From: Wujia chipingensis | GTDB taxonomy: Bacteria > Bacillota > Clostridia > Lachnospirales > Lachnospiraceae | NCBI RefSeq assembly: GCF_014337155.1 | Contig: NZ_CP060632.1 | Coordinates: 653,501 to 717,500, forward strand | Length of the DNA: 64,000 nucleotides | Reading direction: 5' to 3' | In this document: positions 61,076-64,000 of the stretch, piece after piece | Position numbering within the stretch: the stretch's first letter is position 1 | How the letters are laid out: each line of letters begins with the position of its first letter | Translations under genes and position numbers: made by a program | Notes under the pieces: generated by a model | Database searches by the model: none | Seen by the model: the letters and a program-made list of their open reading frames with translations, nothing else | Told to the model about the DNA's origin: nothing

Positions 61076-63507
61076 GACTGGAATATACAGAGCAGGCACA
61101 GGAGGTGCTTGCTGTGATGGAGGAGACTGCCCATCAGATGAAGTTCAGCTATATCGGTACCGAGCATCTGCTCTATGGTATGCTAAGCTGTCCGTGGGTG
61201 ACTGCGTGGAAGATTCTCGCGGAGAATGGGGCAGACGAATCCTTTGTTTTAAAATATCTGGAACAAAACAGTGGAACGAAGAAGATAAAGACACTTGTGT
61301 ATTCAGATAAGCTGAATACACTTTTGGAACAGGCAGAAAAAGAAGCGGACAGGCTGCGTAACGAGAAGATCGGTACGGAGCATATTTTACTTGCTATTTT
61401 AAAATCCGAAGATACACTTGCCATCAAGCTTTTAAACTCGATGGCAGTCAATTTAAAGAAAACTTTTGTGGACACATTAGTGGCACTTGGTATGGATATG
61501 ACACAGGCAAAACGGGAGCTTGGCGCATTAAGCAACCCAAAGAACAAGAAGAAATCCTCATTTCCGACTTTGGAGCAATACAGCCGTGATCTGACGGAAG
61601 CAGCACGGGAAGACCGGTTAGATCCTGTTGTTGGCAGAAATGCAGAAGTGGAACGCGTGATGCAGATTCTGTGTCGCCGTATGAAGAACAATCCATGTCT
61701 GGTTGGAGAACCGGGTGTTGGTAAGACCGCAGTTGTAGAGGGACTGGCACAGATGATCGCATCTGGCACAGTACCGGAGATTCTCGCAGACAAGCGTATT
61801 TTGAGTCTGGATTTGTCTGGTATGGTGGCAGGTTCGAAATATCGTGGAGAGTTTGAGGAGCGTATCAAACGTGTGATCGCGGAAGTGCGTGCTGCCGGAA
61901 ATGTAATTTTATTTGTGGATGAACTGCATACGCTGATTGGCGCAGGTGGTGCCGAGGGCGCGATGGATGCGTCTAATATCCTGAAGCCGGCATTGTCCCG
62001 TGGCGAAGTGCAGATGATTGGTGCGACGACGCGGACAGAATACCGGAAGTATATCGAGAAAGATGCAGCGCTAGAACGGCGGTTTCAGCCAGTTTATGTG
62101 GAGGAACCGACGCGTGAGGAGACGATTGCCATCTTGCAGGGCTTGCGTAGCAAGTACGAGGAACATCATGGGGTAACCATTTCCGATGATGCGTTAGAGG
62201 CGGCAACGGATTATGCAATCCGTTATATCAATGACCGGTTCCTGCCAGATAAGGCAATTGATCTGATCGATGAGGCGGCTTCGAGAAAGAAACTCGGCAT
62301 TTTTGCAGGAAATAAGACGGCGAAGAAGGCAGAAGAGACACGCCATAATCTGGAAGAGGCGCTGGAGGCTGCGCTTGCAGAGGGCGATATCGAAGCGGCA
62401 CAGGCATTGAAGAAGGATCTGGATAAGACAGATAAGAAAATCGAAAAGACCAAATATAACATGCGCGAAAAAGAGCAGGAACAGATGCTTGTGACAGAAG
62501 AGGATGTCGCGGATGTTGTTTCTGTATGGACAAAAATCCCGGTCAGCAAGATTACTCAGACGGAGTCTCAGCGGTTGTTGAAGCTGGAAGAGATTCTGCA
62601 TAAGCGTGTGGTGGGACAGAATGAGGCGGTGGAAACTGTGGCAAAGGCAATCCGCCGTGGCAGAGTTGGCTTGAAAGATCCGAAGCGTCCGATTGGATCA
62701 TTTTTGTTCCTTGGACCAACTGGTGTTGGTAAGACAGAATTGTCTAAGGCACTTGCGGAAGCGATGTTTGGCAATGAAAATGCGATTATCCGTGTGGATA
62801 TGTCTGAATATATGGAAAAACACAGCGTATCGAAGATGATAGGTTCGCCTCCGGGCTATGTCGGTTTTGAAGAGGGTGGACAGCTTTCCGAACAGGTACG
62901 GAAGAATCCATATTCTGTAATTTTGTTTGACGAGATTGAGAAGGCACATCCGGATGTGTTTAATGTGCTGTTGCAGGTACTCGATGATGGACGTATCACA
63001 GATTCACAGGGAAGAACCGTGGATTTCAAGAATACGATCATTATTATGACAAGTAATGCCGGTGCACAGCGTATCGTTGATCCGAAGAAATTGGGATTTT
63101 CTAACATAGAAAATGCAGAGTCCGAGCATAAAGATATGAAGAATAATGTCATGGAAGAGATTAAGCGGATGTTCAAACCAGAATTTCTGAACCGTATTGA
63201 TGACATTATTGTATTCCGTGCACTCTCGAAAGAGGATGTCAAGGGGATTGCTGCGCTCATGCTGAAGGAGCTGAAGAACCGTCTGGCAAAACAGATGGAT
63301 ATTACACTTACCTACGGCGACACAGTGAAGAACTTCATTTTCGAAAAAGGCTACGACAAGAAATATGGAGCAAGACCACTGAAACGGGCAATTCAAAATA
63401 ATATAGAAGATTCTCTGGCGGAGGAAATTCTGTCCGGAAAGATTCAGGCATCCGACAAGGTAAGCATGACCGTGGTGGATGGCAAAGTTGTGTTCACAAA
63501 AAAATAA
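61072..63507 (+). CDS. clpC: ATP-dependent Clp protease ATPase subunit ClpC
   Basis: 811-residue AAA+ unfoldase. Two Clp-N repeats (1-150), NBD1 with Walker A 'GEPGVGKTA' (about 212), middle coiled-coil with UVR-like helix (about 420-460), NBD2 with Walker A 'GPTGVGKTE' (about 548) and '[11 protein letters not shown]', and the 'KKLGFS' tripeptide near 673 (Leu-Gly-Phe) for docking ClpP. McsA/McsB and CtsR are absent here; the GntR gene replaces them. Recognises protein substrates via adaptors not visible here. Start ATG 61072 overlaps the GntR stop. Confidence 0.95.
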   Translation: MRLEYTEQAQEVLAVMEETAHQMKFSYIGTEHLLYGMLSCPWVTAWKILAENGADESFVLKYLEQNSGTKKIKTLVYSDKLNTLLEQAEKEADRLRNEKIGTEHILLAILKSEDTLAIKLLNSMAVNLKKTFVDTLVALGMDMTQAKRELGALSNPKNKKKSSFPTLEQYSRDLTEAAREDRLDPVVGRNAEVERVMQILCRRMKNNPCLVGEPGVGKTAVVEGLAQMIASGTVPEILADKRILSLDLSGMVAGSKYRGEFEERIKRVIAEVRAAGNVILFVDELHTLIGAGGAEGAMDASNILKPALSRGEVQMIGATTRTEYRKYIEKDAALERRFQPVYVEEPTREETIAILQGLRSKYEEHHGVTISDDALEAATDYAIRYINDRFLPDKAIDLIDEAASRKKLGIFAGNKTAKKAEETRHNLEEALEAALAEGDIEAAQALKKDLDKTDKKIEKTKYNMREKEQEQMLVTEEDVADVVSVWTKIPVSKITQTESQRLLKLEEILHKRVVGQNEAVETVAKAIRRGRVGLKDPKRPIGSFLFLGPTGVGKTELSKALAEAMFGNENAIIRVDMSEYMEKHSVSKMIGSPPGYVGFEEGGQLSEQVRKNPYSVILFDEIEKAHPDVFNVLLQVLDDGRITDSQGRTVDFKNTIIIMTSNAGAQRIVDPKKLGFSNIENAESEHKDMKNNVMEEIKRMFKPEFLNRIDDIIVFRALSKEDVKGIAALMLKELKNRLAKQMDITLTYGDTVKNFIFEKGYDKKYGARPLKRAIQNNIEDSLAEEILSGKIQASDKVSMTVVDGKVVFTKK

Positions 63508-63509
63508 TA

Positions 63510-63554
63510 ATTTTGTACAAATTCCACGTAAGATTTTGTAGAAATTCATGTAAA
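63510..63554 (+). repeat. Imperfect tandem repeat ahead of the last gene
   Basis: Two direct copies: ATTTTGTACAAATTCCACGTAAG (63510-63532, in pieces ATTTTGTA and AAATTC) and ATTTTGTAGAAATTCATGTAAA (63533-63554). Lies just upstream of a TATAAT box; could be an operator or leftover duplication. Confidence 0.5.
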
Positions 63555-63561
63555 ATTGTTG

Positions 63562-63567
63562 TATAAT
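63562..63567 (+). promoter_or_regulatory. Probable -10 box of the last gene
   Basis: TATAAT, perfect match; the -35 is unclear (TTGTAG 20 bp upstream is too far). Confidence 0.45.
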
Positions 63568-63634
63568 GAAAAAGAATTGAGCAAGAACGAATTCGAGATA
63601 CGAAATTATAAAATACAATACGGAGGAACAGAAT

Positions 63635-64000
63635 ATGGCAGTGATTGATGAACTGATCCGCGAAGAAGAGACAGGAGCCTTGAGCTTTGGTAATTTTGCA
63701 CTGGCAACAAAGACAAAGAAGGATGGCTTCCAGTATCAGGGCGATAGCTATAAGATTAAAACTTTCCGTGAGATTACGAAGCTGGAAAGAAATGGAATGT
63801 TTGTATATGAATCCGTACCTGGTACAGTTGTACATGACTTCCGCGCGACAGATAAGGCAGTGAATTTTGTGGTAGAAGGCGAAGAAGATTCCCAGATCAC
63901 GCTGGAGTTAGAGGCTGAGAAGGAATACAAGATTCATATTGACAAGGTATATGTTGGAAAGATGAAGACAAACCTTGGTGGCAAACTGAATCTGAGTGTA
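63635..64000 (+). CDS. Short conserved protein, partial, unknown function
   Basis: 122 codons to the window end with no stop, so the 3' end is missing. ATG 63635 follows CGGAGG at 9-10 nt. Predicted mostly beta strands, no signal peptide or membrane helix; reads 'MAVIDELIREEETGALSFGNF' then alternating hydrophobic/charged residues. I recall similar small proteins in Lachnospiraceae with misleading names such as endosialidase, but cannot confirm; no function should be inferred. It has its own -10 box and follows clpC by 127 nt. Confidence 0.7.
   Translation, partial: MAVIDELIREEETGALSFGNFALATKTKKDGFQYQGDSYKIKTFREITKLERNGMFVYESVPGTVVHDFRATDKAVNFVVEGEEDSQITLELEAEKEYKIHIDKVYVGKMKTNLGGKLNLSV

Noticed and set aside
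1..64000. CRISPR arrays, tRNA, rRNA, IS or phage genes, toxin-antitoxin pairs
   Set aside because: No spaced direct repeats of the right size, tRNA cloverleaf motifs, transposase or integrase motifs were seen by eye on either strand.
1..64000. Many short open frames on the strand opposite to real genes
   Set aside because: They are shadow frames of genes with clear motifs, lack ribosome sites and have Cys/His/Arg-rich compositions typical of antisense frames.

Overview
The window looks like a chromosomal segment of an anaerobic Gram-positive gut-type Clostridium relative, most likely family Lachnospiraceae (Bacillota). The basis is strong AGGAGG-type ribosome sites with several TTG and GTG starts, TTGACA/TATAAT promoters with 17-bp spacers, a four-subunit ferredoxin-linked 2-oxoacid oxidoreductase, a DUF1836 gene, a dgt-dnaG-rpoD-trmK-nif3 run, lipoproteins with Thr/Glu-rich linkers, and an RNase P RNA with no phage, IS or CRISPR sequence nearby. 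Nearly all genes are intact and their order looks ordinary for such a genome. The family assignment is inference from protein character, not from a search.

Layout. 1-6.4 kb: a secreted SH3-SleB-type wall hydrolase, then four overlapping or closely spaced glycosyltransferases ending in a GlfT2-like galactofuranosyltransferase. 6.4-11.3 kb: arginine synthesis, argG divergent from argCJB, with ArgR-like sites between them and a very large imperfect hairpin between argC and argJ. 11.4-20.5 kb: a small YdcZ-type membrane protein, comEA, an OmpR-type regulator, adenosine deaminase on the other strand, the sensor kinase, a GerMN lipoprotein, comEC and holA. 20.5-23.5 kb: porBADG on the minus strand. 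23.7-29 kb: two membrane-anchored proteins of unknown function, an aconitase-superfamily hydratase and an apparently autoregulated DUF1836 gene. 29-38 kb: a CBS-domain membrane protein, metY with a CymR-like operator, a lipid-linked-sugar type glycosyltransferase, a zinc phospholipase C-like protein, a 61-residue Cys-rich protein, an ABC-F ATPase with one degenerate ATP site, and a divergent pair of membrane-anchored proteins, one an alpha/beta hydrolase lacking its serine.

38-43 kb: a carbohydrate ABC importer (binding lipoprotein and two permeases) with strong mRNA hairpins between binding protein and permeases, then a PrsA-like foldase lipoprotein. 43-50.6 kb: dgt, dnaG, rpoD, trmK, nif3-like and a TGS-uridine-kinase-like gene, probably one transcript. 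50.6-55.2 kb: rnpB (minus), a nitroreductase, a LytTR/GHKL two-component pair, a coiled-coil protein, a thioesterase and metF. 55.2-57.5 kb: a soluble LacI-type-sensor/GGDEF protein. 57.7-64 kb: purMND, a GntR-type regulator, clpC, and the start of a short uncharacterised protein that runs off the window.

I did not find a clear undescribed defence or mobile system. The most unusual items are structural and regulatory: the argC-argJ hairpin, the perfect 13-bp palindrome covering the DUF1836 promoter and start codon, the CymR-like metY operator, the long hairpins in the sugar-transporter mRNA, the cytosolic sugar-sensor diguanylate cyclase, and several degenerate or orphan proteins.
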